Of a DNA stretch of 64,000 nt, positions 24,347 to 32,236 are shown piece after piece (within the stretch, counting starts at the first letter, position 1; each line of letters starts with the position of its first letter). The translations under genes and the position numbers were made by a program. The notes beneath the pieces were generated by a model. That model worked only from the letters and a program-made list of their open reading frames with translations. It was not told the DNA's origin and made no database searches. The stretch lies in assembly GCA_023416955.1 (NCBI GenBank), contig JAEZGM010000031.1, positions 1-64,000 on the forward strand. Reading direction: 5' to 3'. The stretch comes from Bacillota bacterium (lineage in GTDB: Bacteria > Bacillota > Clostridia > Oscillospirales > Acutalibacteraceae).

Positions 24347-25564
24347 ATGAAACTGCGGGATTGCGGAAAAACGGCGGACGATATCCGGGAGCTGGTCAAA
24401 AAGTACATGATTGAGACCTACGAGCGTTACAATTTTGTGTGCGAGCGCGCCGAGGGAATGTACCTTTATGATGAAAAAGGGGACGGATACCTGGACTTTT
24501 ACGGCGGTATTGCGGTGAACAGCGCGGGCAACTGCAACGAAAAGGTAGTTGCCGCCGTTCGTGATCAGGTTGGCGACGTTATTCACACGTTCAATTATCC
24601 CTACACCGTTCCGCAGGCGCTGCTGGCGGAAAAAATCTGTACGACGCTGGGCTTTGAAAAGATTTTTTACCAGAACTCCGGCACGGAAGCCAACGAAGCC
24701 ATGATTAAGATGGCGAGAAAATACGGTGTGGACAAATATGGCCCGGAAAAATACCGCATTATTACCGCAAAGCACGGCTTTCACGGAAGAACCTATGGAG
24801 CCATGTCCGCGACCGGCCAGCCGGACAACGGCTGCCAAATCGGTTTCAAACCGATGGTTCCCGGCTTTACCTACGCGGATTTTAACGATTTGGAATCCTT
24901 CCGCGCACAGGTTACAGAGCATACAATCGCAATTATGGTCGAGCCGATTCAGGGAGAGGGCGGGGTCATTCCCGCAACGCCGGAATTTTTACAGGGGCTT
25001 CGCGCGCTCTGTGATGAAAAAGGCATGCTTCTGCTGTTTGACGAAGTACAGACCGGCTGGTGCCGTACGGGCGACATTATGGCGTTCATGGGATATGGTG
25101 TAAGGCCCGATATGCTTTCCATGGCAAAGGCGATGGGCGGCGGGATGCCGATCTCGGCCGTTGTAACCAGTGAGGAAATCGCCAAAGCGTTTACGATGGG
25201 TTCCCACGGGACGACTTACGGCGGTAACGCGGTCTGCTGTGCCGCGTCCCTCGCACAGATCAATGAACTGCTGGAACACGATCTTGCGGGTAACGCGAAG
25301 GAAATGGGAAATTATCTGGCGGAAAAGCTGCGTACCCTGCCGCATGTAAAGGAAGTACGCGGCAAAGGGCTTTTGGTCGGTATCGAATACGATGCGCCGA
25401 AAGGGCTGGACGTAAAGCACGGCTGTTTTGACAGGCATATGCTGGTTACGCTGATCGGCGACAGGGTGATTCGCCTGATTCCGCCCCTCGTTCTTACGAA
25501 GGAAGACTGCGACAAGGCCTTTGAAATTCTTGAGGCGGCAACACAGGAAGCTTACGCGAAGTAA
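24347..25564 (+). CDS. class III aminotransferase, probably ornithine/acetylornithine type
   Basis: A 405-residue PLP enzyme of fold type I, class III. Conserved features: YQNSGTEANEAMIKMARKY, KHGFHGRTYGAMS, EPIQGEGGV, LFDEVQTGWCRTG, the lysine region MAKAMGGGMPISAVV (PLP Lys in this segment) and the C-terminal GKGLLVGIEY. The family includes ArgD (acetylornithine), RocD (ornithine) and GabT-like enzymes; sequence alone does not choose. At the head of a locus that reduces pyrroline-5-carboxylate and proline, ornithine aminotransferase is the natural reading, giving glutamate semialdehyde/P5C. ATG 24347 follows CAGGAGG by 6 nt. The next gene begins 38 bp later. Confidence 0.85.
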   Translation: MKLRDCGKTADDIRELVKKYMIETYERYNFVCERAEGMYLYDEKGDGYLDFYGGIAVNSAGNCNEKVVAAVRDQVGDVIHTFNYPYTVPQALLAEKICTTLGFEKIFYQNSGTEANEAMIKMARKYGVDKYGPEKYRIITAKHGFHGRTYGAMSATGQPDNGCQIGFKPMVPGFTYADFNDLESFRAQVTEHTIAIMVEPIQGEGGVIPATPEFLQGLRALCDEKGMLLLFDEVQTGWCRTGDIMAFMGYGVRPDMLSMAKAMGGGMPISAVVTSEEIAKAFTMGSHGTTYGGNAVCCAASLAQINELLEHDLAGNAKEMGNYLAEKLRTLPHVKEVRGKGLLVGIEYDAPKGLDVKHGCFDRHMLVTLIGDRVIRLIPPLVLTKEDCDKAFEILEAATQEAYAK

Positions 25565-25602
25565 AAGGGGAAGGGCAGTTTCATGAAAGAGGAGATGACA
25601 CC

Positions 25603-26652
25603 GTGGCGGCTCAATTGAACGGCGCAGGCGCGAACATTCCGGAATCGGCCGAGGGGAAACGGTTCTATGCGGTGGACACCCACACCATGGGAGAACCCAC
25701 CCGGATTGTATTGAGCGGGTTTCCTCCGATTCTGGGCGGCACCATGATGGAAAAGAAGCAGTATCTTGCAGAGCATATGGATCATCTTCGCCGGGCATTG
25801 ATTCTGGAGCCGCGCGGGCATGCGGATATGTTCGGGGCGGTCATTACCGAGCCGACCCAGTCCGACAAAGCGGATCTCGGTGTGATTTTTATGGACAGCG
25901 GCGGCTACCTGAATATGTGCGGACACGGCACCATTGGGGTCGCCACCATGGCGGTATACGAGAAGCTGGTTCCCGTAACGGAGCCGTATACTGAAATAGT
26001 GCTGGAGACGCCCGCCGGACTGATTCGCACTCGGGTCAAGGTGGAAAACGGGAAGGCCGTGGAGGTCACTTTGACCAATGTGCCCTGCTTTTTATACCGG
26101 GAGAATGTACGGATTTCGCTCGCGCAGTTCGGCGAAATCACACTGGATATTTCCTTCGGCGGCAGTTTTTTCGCGCTGGTAAACGCCGACAGTCTGGGCT
26201 TATCACTCACTCCGGAAAATGTGCCGGTGCTGGTGCGCACCGGGATGGAAATCCTGCAAAGGCTCAACGAGCAGGAAGCCGTTCAGCACCCGTATCTCGA
26301 TATTCATTCCGTCGACCTTGTGGAGTTTTACGGCAGGGCGGACAACGAAAAAGCCTCCCTCAAAAATGTGGTGGTGTTCGGCAGCGGTCAGGTTGACCGT
26401 TCCCCCTGCGGAACAGGCTCCAGTGCGAAGGTCGCTGCACTCTACCAGAAAGGGCGGCTTTCCCTGAACGAAGAATTTGTATACGAAAGCATCACCGGGT
26501 CTCTGTTTCGTGCCAGCGTGGTGCAGGAGGCGGTGGCTGGTCCGTTCCGTGCGGTAATTCCTCAGGTAACGGGCAGCGCTTATATTACCAGTATTCATGA
26601 AATCATCATTGACCCGGACGACCCGCTGAAATTCGGGTTCCGGCTTAGATAA
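25603..26652 (+). CDS. prdF: proline racemase family protein PrdF
   Basis: A 349-residue cofactor-free racemase that converts L-proline into the D-proline used by proline reductase. The two catalytic cysteines are present: Cys106 (NMCGHGTIG) and Cys269 (DRSPCGTGSSAK). Because both are Cys it should be a racemase or epimerase and not the 3-hydroxyproline dehydratase subgroup, where the first is Thr. A 4-hydroxyproline epimerase is the main alternative; neighbours favour PrdF. The start is GTG 25603 with GAGGAG upstream. It precedes prdC by 13 bp. Confidence 0.88.
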   Translation: MAAQLNGAGANIPESAEGKRFYAVDTHTMGEPTRIVLSGFPPILGGTMMEKKQYLAEHMDHLRRALILEPRGHADMFGAVITEPTQSDKADLGVIFMDSGGYLNMCGHGTIGVATMAVYEKLVPVTEPYTEIVLETPAGLIRTRVKVENGKAVEVTLTNVPCFLYRENVRISLAQFGEITLDISFGGSFFALVNADSLGLSLTPENVPVLVRTGMEILQRLNEQEAVQHPYLDIHSVDLVEFYGRADNEKASLKNVVVFGSGQVDRSPCGTGSSAKVAALYQKGRLSLNEEFVYESITGSLFRASVVQEAVAGPFRAVIPQVTGSAYITSIHEIIIDPDDPLKFGFRLR

Positions 26653-26665
26653 GGAGCAGTGAGCA

Positions 26666-27967
26666 ATGCAGGATTTGTACCGTTATCCGCTGAAGCAGCA
26701 TGTGGGCGCTCCATCCGTTCCCGTTGTTGCGGTCGGTCAGCGTGTGGCGCGCGGCCAAAAAATCGCTTCGATTCCCGAGGGGAAGCTGGGGGCAAACCTG
26801 CACGCCGCGGTATTCGGCATGGTTTCCGGCGTGACCGACACGGAAATTACCGTTCGTGCCGATTCGGAACAGCCGGAGAACTTTATTCCGGTTACCGGAA
26901 GCACCGTACAGGAAATCGTGCGGGAAGCAGGCATTGTCGGCATGGGAGGAGCGGGGTTCCCGACCCATGTCAAACTGGGAACACAGCTTCGGCCGGGCGG
27001 TACGGTAATCGCCAATACGGCGGAATGCGAACCTATCTTGTCGCACAACCTTGCCCGCGTGGAGCGGGAGCCGGAAAAACTGCTGCGTGGTTTGACCTAT
27101 GCCATGCGCGCGGTCGGCGCGGAGCGTGGAATTATTGCGGTCAAGGAAAAGCATACGCGCGCCGCGGAATTGCTGAAAAAGACCGTGAGCGGAACGAATG
27201 TGGAACTGCACCTTTTGCAGGACATGTACCCGATGGGGGAAGAACGCGCGGTTATTCGCGAAACACTGGGCGTACTGCTTGTGCCGGAACAGCTTCCGTC
27301 GGAAGCGAACGCGGTGGTTTTGAACGCGGAAACGCTGTGCCGCATTGCCGAAGCGGTGGAACTGAAAAAGCCTTCCATCACAAAGGACGTGACGGTGGCG
27401 GGGCGGCTGAACGGCAAAGTCATTCAGACGTTTCTGGACGTTCCGACCGGAACTTCGGTTGAAACGCTGCTGGAAACGGCGGGCGGGGTCAGCGCGGAGT
27501 ACGGGGAACTCGTGATGGGCGGCCCGTTTACGGGCAAGCGCACCGCGCCGGACGCGCCCGTCACCAAAACAAGCGGCGGCGTGATTGCTACAATGCCATT
27601 TTTGAAAGAAAATCGGCCGCTGGGCATTTTGGTCTGTGCCTGCGGGGCAAACCGTGAACGGCTGGAAGAAATTGCGGTGGGAATGCAGGCCGAAGTGGTC
27701 GGCGTGGCGTACTGCAAGCAGACGCAGGAGCTGAACAGCGGGGCGTTGAAATGCCAGAACCCCGGCTGCTGCCCCGGGCAGGCGGAGCGGGTACTCCAAC
27801 TGAAAAAAGCGGGAGCACAGGCGCTGCTTATCAGCAATTGCACGGACTGCACCAACACCGTGATGACACTGGCCCCGAAGTTGGGAATGCCGGTTCACCA
27901 CTGCACTGACGGCGCGTTGCGCGCCGTAAACTTCCCTTTAATCCGAAAGATGAAACTGCACGATTAG
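26666..27967 (+). CDS. prdC: proline reductase-associated electron transfer protein PrdC
   Basis: A 433-residue soluble RnfC-like protein that passes electrons (NADH-derived) to D-proline reductase. The N-terminal half carries an RnfC/Nqo1-type segment (GMGGAGFPTHVKL, NTAECEPILSHN) with likely FMN/NADH binding. The C-terminal part has many Cys (CACGANRE, KCQNPGCCPGQAE, NCTDCTN) that may hold redox centres. PrdC has been described as a selenoprotein in some clostridia; here the frame has no internal TGA and the corresponding residues are Cys. Its start follows AAGGAG. The order prdF-prdC-prdA is as expected for a prd operon. Confidence 0.87.
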   Translation: MQDLYRYPLKQHVGAPSVPVVAVGQRVARGQKIASIPEGKLGANLHAAVFGMVSGVTDTEITVRADSEQPENFIPVTGSTVQEIVREAGIVGMGGAGFPTHVKLGTQLRPGGTVIANTAECEPILSHNLARVEREPEKLLRGLTYAMRAVGAERGIIAVKEKHTRAAELLKKTVSGTNVELHLLQDMYPMGEERAVIRETLGVLLVPEQLPSEANAVVLNAETLCRIAEAVELKKPSITKDVTVAGRLNGKVIQTFLDVPTGTSVETLLETAGGVSAEYGELVMGGPFTGKRTAPDAPVTKTSGGVIATMPFLKENRPLGILVCACGANRERLEEIAVGMQAEVVGVAYCKQTQELNSGALKCQNPGCCPGQAERVLQLKKAGAQALLISNCTDCTNTVMTLAPKLGMPVHHCTDGALRAVNFPLIRKMKLHD

Positions 27968-28038
27968 GCGTATCCTCCGGAAAGTCCGGATTACTAAATA
28001 TTGGTATATGAATTTAAATTGTTAAGGAGTGACGGCTC

Positions 28039-29763
28039 ATGTCAATCACAAAAGAAACTGCACAGCTGCACGCCAACGATCCGGCTGTCTTGTGCTGTAT
28101 GACCCGCAAGGGTGAGATGATCGGTCCCGGAGAATTGGAAGACCCCACCGTTTTTGCTGATTTGGAAGAATCAGGATTACTGCGGCTTGACGGCAGCGTG
28201 CTGAAAATTTCACAGGTGCTCGGCGCAAAGCTGGTCAAAGACTGCGATGGGCTGACTCCGCTTACCGCGGAACTGCTTGATGGCGTACAGGAAGAACCCG
28301 CACAGACTCATTCTGCTGAAAAATCGGTTCTCGCGCCGGAATCCGTTGCCGCCGTTCCGATGGTTTCAGGCGGTATGATTCATTTGAAAGTGGATAAGCT
28401 GGAGGGACTTTCCCTCGACATTCCCGCCGGATTCGCGGGCGTCTTGCCGCTTCCTGCTGCCGCTCCCACCGAACCGACATGTGAAGATAAAATTGTACGC
28501 ACTCTTGTACGCAAAGAATACGCGGTGAAAGAGGTCGTCCTGTCCGACCATACCTCTTACCGTGATGGGGTACTTACTATTGACACCGCTCTGGCTGAAA
28601 AAGCCGTCGAAAGCAGTGAACTGGTCAAACAGGTAAAAATACAGGTTGTGACCCCGGAAAACCGCCATATTTACAGCAATACCATTATGGACGTAATTCC
28701 GGTTGCCGCGAAGGCGGAGGGGAAGCTGGGGCAGGGCGTGACGAACGTGCTGACCGGCGCGGTGTTTGTGCTGACCGGCATGGACGAAGCGGGAGTGCAG
28801 ATTCACGAATTCGGTTCCTGCGAAGGCTACCTTGACGAGAAAATCCGTTACGGCCGCCCCGGCTGCCCGGACGAAGACGATATTATGATTCTGGTGGACG
28901 TACAGATTCAAAAAAATACCGGTATGGAGCGCCGTGGGCCCTTTGCCGCGCACTGCGCCTGCGATGTGATTATTCAGGAGATTCGGGAAAAGATTCGGGA
29001 TTTAAGCGGCGAAGGGTCCGTCAAAGAGGATACGTTCCGCGACATTGACCGTAAAGGCCGCCCGCGCGTGGTGCTTGTGAAGGAAATTATGGGGCAGGGC
29101 GCAATGCACGACAACCTGCTTGTGCCAACGGAGCCCTGCGGCGTTCTGGGCGGCCAAAAAAACGTGGATTTGGGCAATGTGCCGGTGGTGCTGTCGCCCA
29201 ACGAAGTCCGCGACGGCGGCGTACACGCGCTCGCCTGCATCGGCCCGGCGACCAAGGAAATTACCCGTCATTTCTTCCGGGAACCATTGGTTCACGCGCT
29301 AGCGGACGACGAAGAGCTGAATCTGGTCGGCGTGGTGTTCATCGGTTCACCGCAGGTTAACGACGAAAAAAGCTATGTTTCCGAGCGTCTGGGCGCGCTG
29401 GTAGAGGCGCTGAATGTGGAGGGTGCGATTGTGACCACCGAGGGCTTCGGCAACAATCATATTGATTTTGCGGAAAATATTGAGCAAATCGGTTCCCGCG
29501 GCGTCAGCGTAGTGGGGGTGACCTATTCCGCGTATCAGGGCCAACTTGTCGTGGGCAACCAATACATGGACGCGATGATTGAACTCAATAAGGACCCGGC
29601 GGGCTTTGAAAACGAAATTCTGGCCGACAACACCCTTTGCCCCGAGGACGCGGCGCGCGCCGTGCTGATGCTCAAAACCAAAATGGCTGGTATTCCGATT
29701 GCCGCGCCGAACCGCAAATGGACGCAGTCGGTCATTGCGGAAAACCAGAAGTTGGTTCCGTAA
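28039..29763 (+). CDS. prdA: D-proline reductase proprotein PrdA
   Basis: A 574-residue proprotein that is cleaved to give two subunits of D-proline reductase, one with an N-terminal pyruvoyl group made from Cys, which forms the Schiff base with D-proline. The GVHALACIGPATKEITRHFF segment is the conserved region around the processed cysteine; Cys400 is the likely pyruvoyl precursor, which would release a C-terminal piece of about 175 residues (about 19 kDa). The assignment of Cys400 is by analogy with characterised PrdA. Reaction: ring-opening of D-proline to 5-aminovalerate. AAGGAG precedes the ATG. It is somewhat shorter than characterised PrdA proteins, mainly in the low-complexity part around residues 85-110. 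Confidence 0.9.
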   Translation: MSITKETAQLHANDPAVLCCMTRKGEMIGPGELEDPTVFADLEESGLLRLDGSVLKISQVLGAKLVKDCDGLTPLTAELLDGVQEEPAQTHSAEKSVLAPESVAAVPMVSGGMIHLKVDKLEGLSLDIPAGFAGVLPLPAAAPTEPTCEDKIVRTLVRKEYAVKEVVLSDHTSYRDGVLTIDTALAEKAVESSELVKQVKIQVVTPENRHIYSNTIMDVIPVAAKAEGKLGQGVTNVLTGAVFVLTGMDEAGVQIHEFGSCEGYLDEKIRYGRPGCPDEDDIMILVDVQIQKNTGMERRGPFAAHCACDVIIQEIREKIRDLSGEGSVKEDTFRDIDRKGRPRVVLVKEIMGQGAMHDNLLVPTEPCGVLGGQKNVDLGNVPVVLSPNEVRDGGVHALACIGPATKEITRHFFREPLVHALADDEELNLVGVVFIGSPQVNDEKSYVSERLGALVEALNVEGAIVTTEGFGNNHIDFAENIEQIGSRGVSVVGVTYSAYQGQLVVGNQYMDAMIELNKDPAGFENEILADNTLCPEDAARAVLMLKTKMAGIPIAAPNRKWTQSVIAENQKLVP

Positions 29764-29788
29764 CTGCCACAGGAAAGGCGGAAATTTT

Positions 29789-29977
29789 ATGAATGTAGAG
29801 CTTGAACCGCTCCTGCTGCGCGGCGAAATTAAGGAAATTACGGAAGTCGGCGTGCGCATCGGTATTCACGGGCGCATGGGGGTGCTGTCCCTCCCCTTGC
29901 GTTGTGTCTTTACGGACAAGGAACTGGAAGTCGGACAGGAAGTGGAATTTTATCTAAGTTACGTCAATGTTCTATAA
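29789..29977 (+). CDS. small conserved protein of the prd operon
   Basis: A 62-residue protein (MNVELEPLLLRGEIKEITEV...) that sits between prdA and prdB, where clostridial prd operons carry a small uncharacterised gene (the CBO2463/CBO2479-type family). It predicts a small all-beta barrel: repeated beta strands, GVRIGIHGRMGVLSLP, and no Cys cluster beyond one residue. AGGAAAGGCGG precedes the ATG by about 8 nt and the gene starts 25 bp after prdA. Function unknown; a role in assembly or maturation of the reductase is inferred only from its constant place. The hairpin repeat copy 2 follows immediately. Confidence 0.75.
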   Translation: MNVELEPLLLRGEIKEITEVGVRIGIHGRMGVLSLPLRCVFTDKELEVGQEVEFYLSYVNVL

Positions 29978-29978
29978 A

Positions 29979-30079
29979 ATAATCATCTTATTTGAAAAAG
30001 TACCAATTTCCAAGCGTAAATCCGTCAATCAAAGATTTTGCGCTTGTTTCTCAGATGTTTTCGAAAATAAGCTGACTAT
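29979..30079. mobile_element. MITE-like hairpin repeat, copy 2
   Basis: A 101-bp sequence that is the reverse-complement relative of the element at 6685-6789. Read on the minus strand it begins CATAGTCAGCTTATTTTCG and shares the blocks GAAAACATC, AAAATCTTT, TTTACGCTT, ATTGGT and TTTCAAAT in the same order. Its ends are less perfect than those of copy 1. It sits between the small prd gene and prdB, 18 bp before the prdB ATG, so it is transcribed within the operon and should form an RNA hairpin near the prdB ribosome binding site. Confidence 0.72.
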
Positions 30080-30097
30080 GATGAAAGGGGAATCTCC

Positions 30098-30823
30098 ATG
30101 AAACTGACAACCGCCGCTGCACTAAGGTCCGAAATTTATGTGCCGATCACGCCCCCACCGGTCTGGACGCCGCTGAAAAAACCACTGAATGAGTGCAGAG
30201 TTGCTTTCATTACCGCGGGCGGAATTCATAATAAAAACCAGAAGCCTTACCACACGGCGGGTGACTGGACCTATCGCGAAATTCCGTCCGACACGCCGTC
30301 CTCCGAATTGATGGTGACCCATGGCGGGTTTGACAATTCCGATATTAATAAGGACGTCAACGCCATGTTCCCGATTGACCGCCTGCATGAGCTGGTGGAC
30401 GAGGGCTACATCGGCGGGCTGGTTCCCACCTTTTTCGGGTTTATGGGCGGCGGCGGTAACGTGGAGAAGTTCCGGGAGGAAACCGGCCCTGAAATTGCCC
30501 GTCGGCTAAAGGAAGAAGGAACGGATATCGTCATTTGCACCGGCGGCTGTGGCACCTGCCACCGCTCGGCGGTGATTGTGGAACGCTGCTGCGAAGCGGC
30601 GGGCATGTCCACCATCATCATTGCCGCCCTGCCGCCGATTGCGCGCCAGCAGGGAGCGCCGCGCATCACTGCGCCCCATGTGCCCATCGGCTCCAATGCG
30701 GGCGAACCGAACAATAAGGAGATGCAGACCGCAATTTTGAAAGATACGCTGGGGGCGGTGGTGGAAATGCAGTCCTTCGGCTCTCTGAAAGTCCTGCCTT
30801 ACGAGTACCGACATAACGTTTAA
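30098..30823 (+). CDS. prdB: D-proline reductase subunit PrdB, Cys form
   Basis: A 241-residue subunit of D-proline reductase. In characterised clostridial enzymes the catalytic residue is selenocysteine encoded by TGA, in a motif of the type CTGG-U-GTC. Here the motif reads CTGGCGTCHRSAVIVERCC and residue 151 is encoded by TGT, so the protein is a Cys homologue and needs no selenium. The rest (FITAGGIHNKNQKPYHTAGD, VPTFFGFMGGGG, HVPIGSNAGEPNNKE) agrees with PrdB. AAAGGGGAATCTCC precedes the ATG. It lies after the hairpin repeat, in operon with prdA. Cys forms are expected to be slower unless other residues compensate (general knowledge of Sec/Cys enzymes). Confidence 0.9.
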   Translation: MKLTTAAALRSEIYVPITPPPVWTPLKKPLNECRVAFITAGGIHNKNQKPYHTAGDWTYREIPSDTPSSELMVTHGGFDNSDINKDVNAMFPIDRLHELVDEGYIGGLVPTFFGFMGGGGNVEKFREETGPEIARRLKEEGTDIVICTGGCGTCHRSAVIVERCCEAAGMSTIIIAALPPIARQQGAPRITAPHVPIGSNAGEPNNKEMQTAILKDTLGAVVEMQSFGSLKVLPYEYRHNV

Positions 30824-30825
30824 GG

Positions 30826-30854
30826 TTGAAACGAGGGCAATTTGACGATATAAT
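30826..30854 (+). promoter_or_regulatory. promoter of the first M24 peptidase gene
   Basis: TTGAAA (30826-30831) and TATAAT (30849-30854) are 17 bp apart. It begins 3 bp after the prdB stop, so the peptidase genes can be expressed separately from the prd genes. Confidence 0.65.
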
Positions 30855-30860
30855 GTTGAC

Positions 30861-30905
30861 AAAGGCGCCAGCTTTCCGCCGCGCGGGAGCAGGCGCCTTT
30901 GTGCC
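30861..30905 (+). terminator. leader hairpin before the M24 peptidase gene
   Basis: AAAGGCGCC (30861-30869) pairs with GGCGCCTTT (30892-30900) around a 22-nt GC-rich loop; GTGCCCGTTTT follows. It may terminate prdB transcripts or act as an attenuator on the new promoter's leader. Confidence 0.5.
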
Positions 30906-30942
30906 CGTTTTGCAAATATCAGTAAAGAAGGAAGATATCAGC

Positions 30943-32013
30943 ATGAATTCGGAAGAGAAAATCGTTCTGTATTTGGAGAAAAATGGGATTGACGCGTTGT
31001 ATGTCAGCAATCCTGCAAATGTTCGTTATGTCAGCAAATATACCGGGGATGATTCCAACCTGCTGATTACTAAAACTGCCTGTTACTTCATTACGGACCC
31101 CCGTTATACGGAACAGGCCGCAATGGAGTGCCCTTCGTATGAAATTTTCAACTGGCGTGTCGGCAGCCGCACAAGGGGAACCGCATTAGGGGAACTGGCG
31201 GAGCGTGCCGGGCTGAAAAGCATTGCTTTTGAACAGGACTTTGTGACCTTCGCGGAGTATTCGGAGCTAAAGGTAGCGGTAAAGGCGGAGCTTGTTCCGG
31301 TGAGCGGTGTGATTGAGGCGTTCCGTGCCGTAAAGACAGAGGAAGAAATTGAATGTTCGCGTATCGCGTGTGATATTGCGTCGCGTGCGTTTGAGAAGAT
31401 TATCAAGGACATCCGCGTGGGAATTACCGAAAAGGAGCTTGCTTCACGGCTGTCTCATTATATGGTGCTGGAGGGGTCGGACACGAAGCCTTACGGCAAT
31501 ATTCTGATTTCCGGTGCGCGAACGTCGCTGCTGCATGGGATTCCCTCCGCGAAGGCGCTGGAGTACGGTGATTTCGTGTTGATGGATTACGGCTGTCAGT
31601 ACCACGGATATTTGTCCGACATGACCCGTACAGTTGTAGTGGGAAAAGCTTCGCCGAAGCAAAAAGAAGTTTACCGGCTGGAGCAGCAAATGGTGCGGGA
31701 CGCGACGGCCGCTATGAAAGCAGGCGCAACAGGAGAAGATGTTTATAAGGCTTCCGTTCAGGCAATTCAGGGAACGGAATATTTCCCGTATCATTACCAG
31801 GGGATCGGTCACAGCGTCGGCCTGTTTGTGCATGAGCTGCCCGGATTGGGCCCGCGCCATACGGCGCCGCTCGAATTGGGAAACATCATTACGATCGAGC
31901 CCGGTATTTATATTCCGGGCTGGGGCGGTGTGCGGATTGAAGACCAGATTCTGATTACAGAGAGTGAAAATGAATCCCTCACCACCGCAAGCAGGGACTT
32001 GCTGGAATTATAA
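30943..32013 (+). CDS. M24 family metallopeptidase, Xaa-Pro peptidase type
   Basis: A 356-residue cytoplasmic aminopeptidase/prolidase-like enzyme (creatinase N-domain, residues 1-125, plus the pita-bread M24 domain). All metal ligands are visible: two Asp (DYGCQYHGYLSDMTRT), His (GIGHSVGLFVHE), Glu (IEPGIYI) and Glu (RIEDQILI). Such enzymes release proline or hydroxyproline from short peptides, supplying substrate to the prd/hyp genes; collagen-type peptides would fit. ATG 30943 (MNSEEKI) follows AAGAAGGAAG; the frame extends upstream to 30826 but that covers the promoter and hairpin. Confidence 0.88.
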   Translation: MNSEEKIVLYLEKNGIDALYVSNPANVRYVSKYTGDDSNLLITKTACYFITDPRYTEQAAMECPSYEIFNWRVGSRTRGTALGELAERAGLKSIAFEQDFVTFAEYSELKVAVKAELVPVSGVIEAFRAVKTEEEIECSRIACDIASRAFEKIIKDIRVGITEKELASRLSHYMVLEGSDTKPYGNILISGARTSLLHGIPSAKALEYGDFVLMDYGCQYHGYLSDMTRTVVVGKASPKQKEVYRLEQQMVRDATAAMKAGATGEDVYKASVQAIQGTEYFPYHYQGIGHSVGLFVHELPGLGPRHTAPLELGNIITIEPGIYIPGWGGVRIEDQILITESENESLTTASRDLLEL

Positions 32014-32101
32014 TCGGATTAGCGGGCGGTCAATGGCCTGTTTACCGGGGATTTTCCATTGGATTTAATTTGGCTCTTTTTCACCGCACTGGGCTAAAGT
32101 G

Positions 32102-32110
32102 TGGTAGAAT
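32102..32110 (+). promoter_or_regulatory. possible extended -10 promoter upstream of the second M24 gene
   Basis: TGGTAGAAT (TAGAAT 32105-32110) is an extended -10 in the 223-bp gap between the two peptidase genes. No convincing -35; nothing else is seen in the gap apart from AGGAAG before the next start. Confidence 0.35.
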
Positions 32111-32236
32111 AGTCTTAAATCTTGCGGCCTGAGCCAGTGTGTTGCCGTCGGAAAGAGGATTTTATGGTGCAAACTGCGCGCCATAATTTATATCTGATGC
32201 TGTATCAGAAATTCATCGTAATAAGGAAGATAGAGT

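Noticed and set aside
28008..29763. PrdA as a glycine reductase component (GrdE)
   Set aside because: The processed-cysteine region GVHALACIGPATKE and the neighbours PrdC, PrdB and PrdF match proline reductase, not glycine reductase.
30541..30560. possible in-frame TGA selenocysteine codon in prdB
   Set aside because: The codon at the expected Sec position is TGT and the frame is uninterrupted; no SECIS-type hairpin was sought further.
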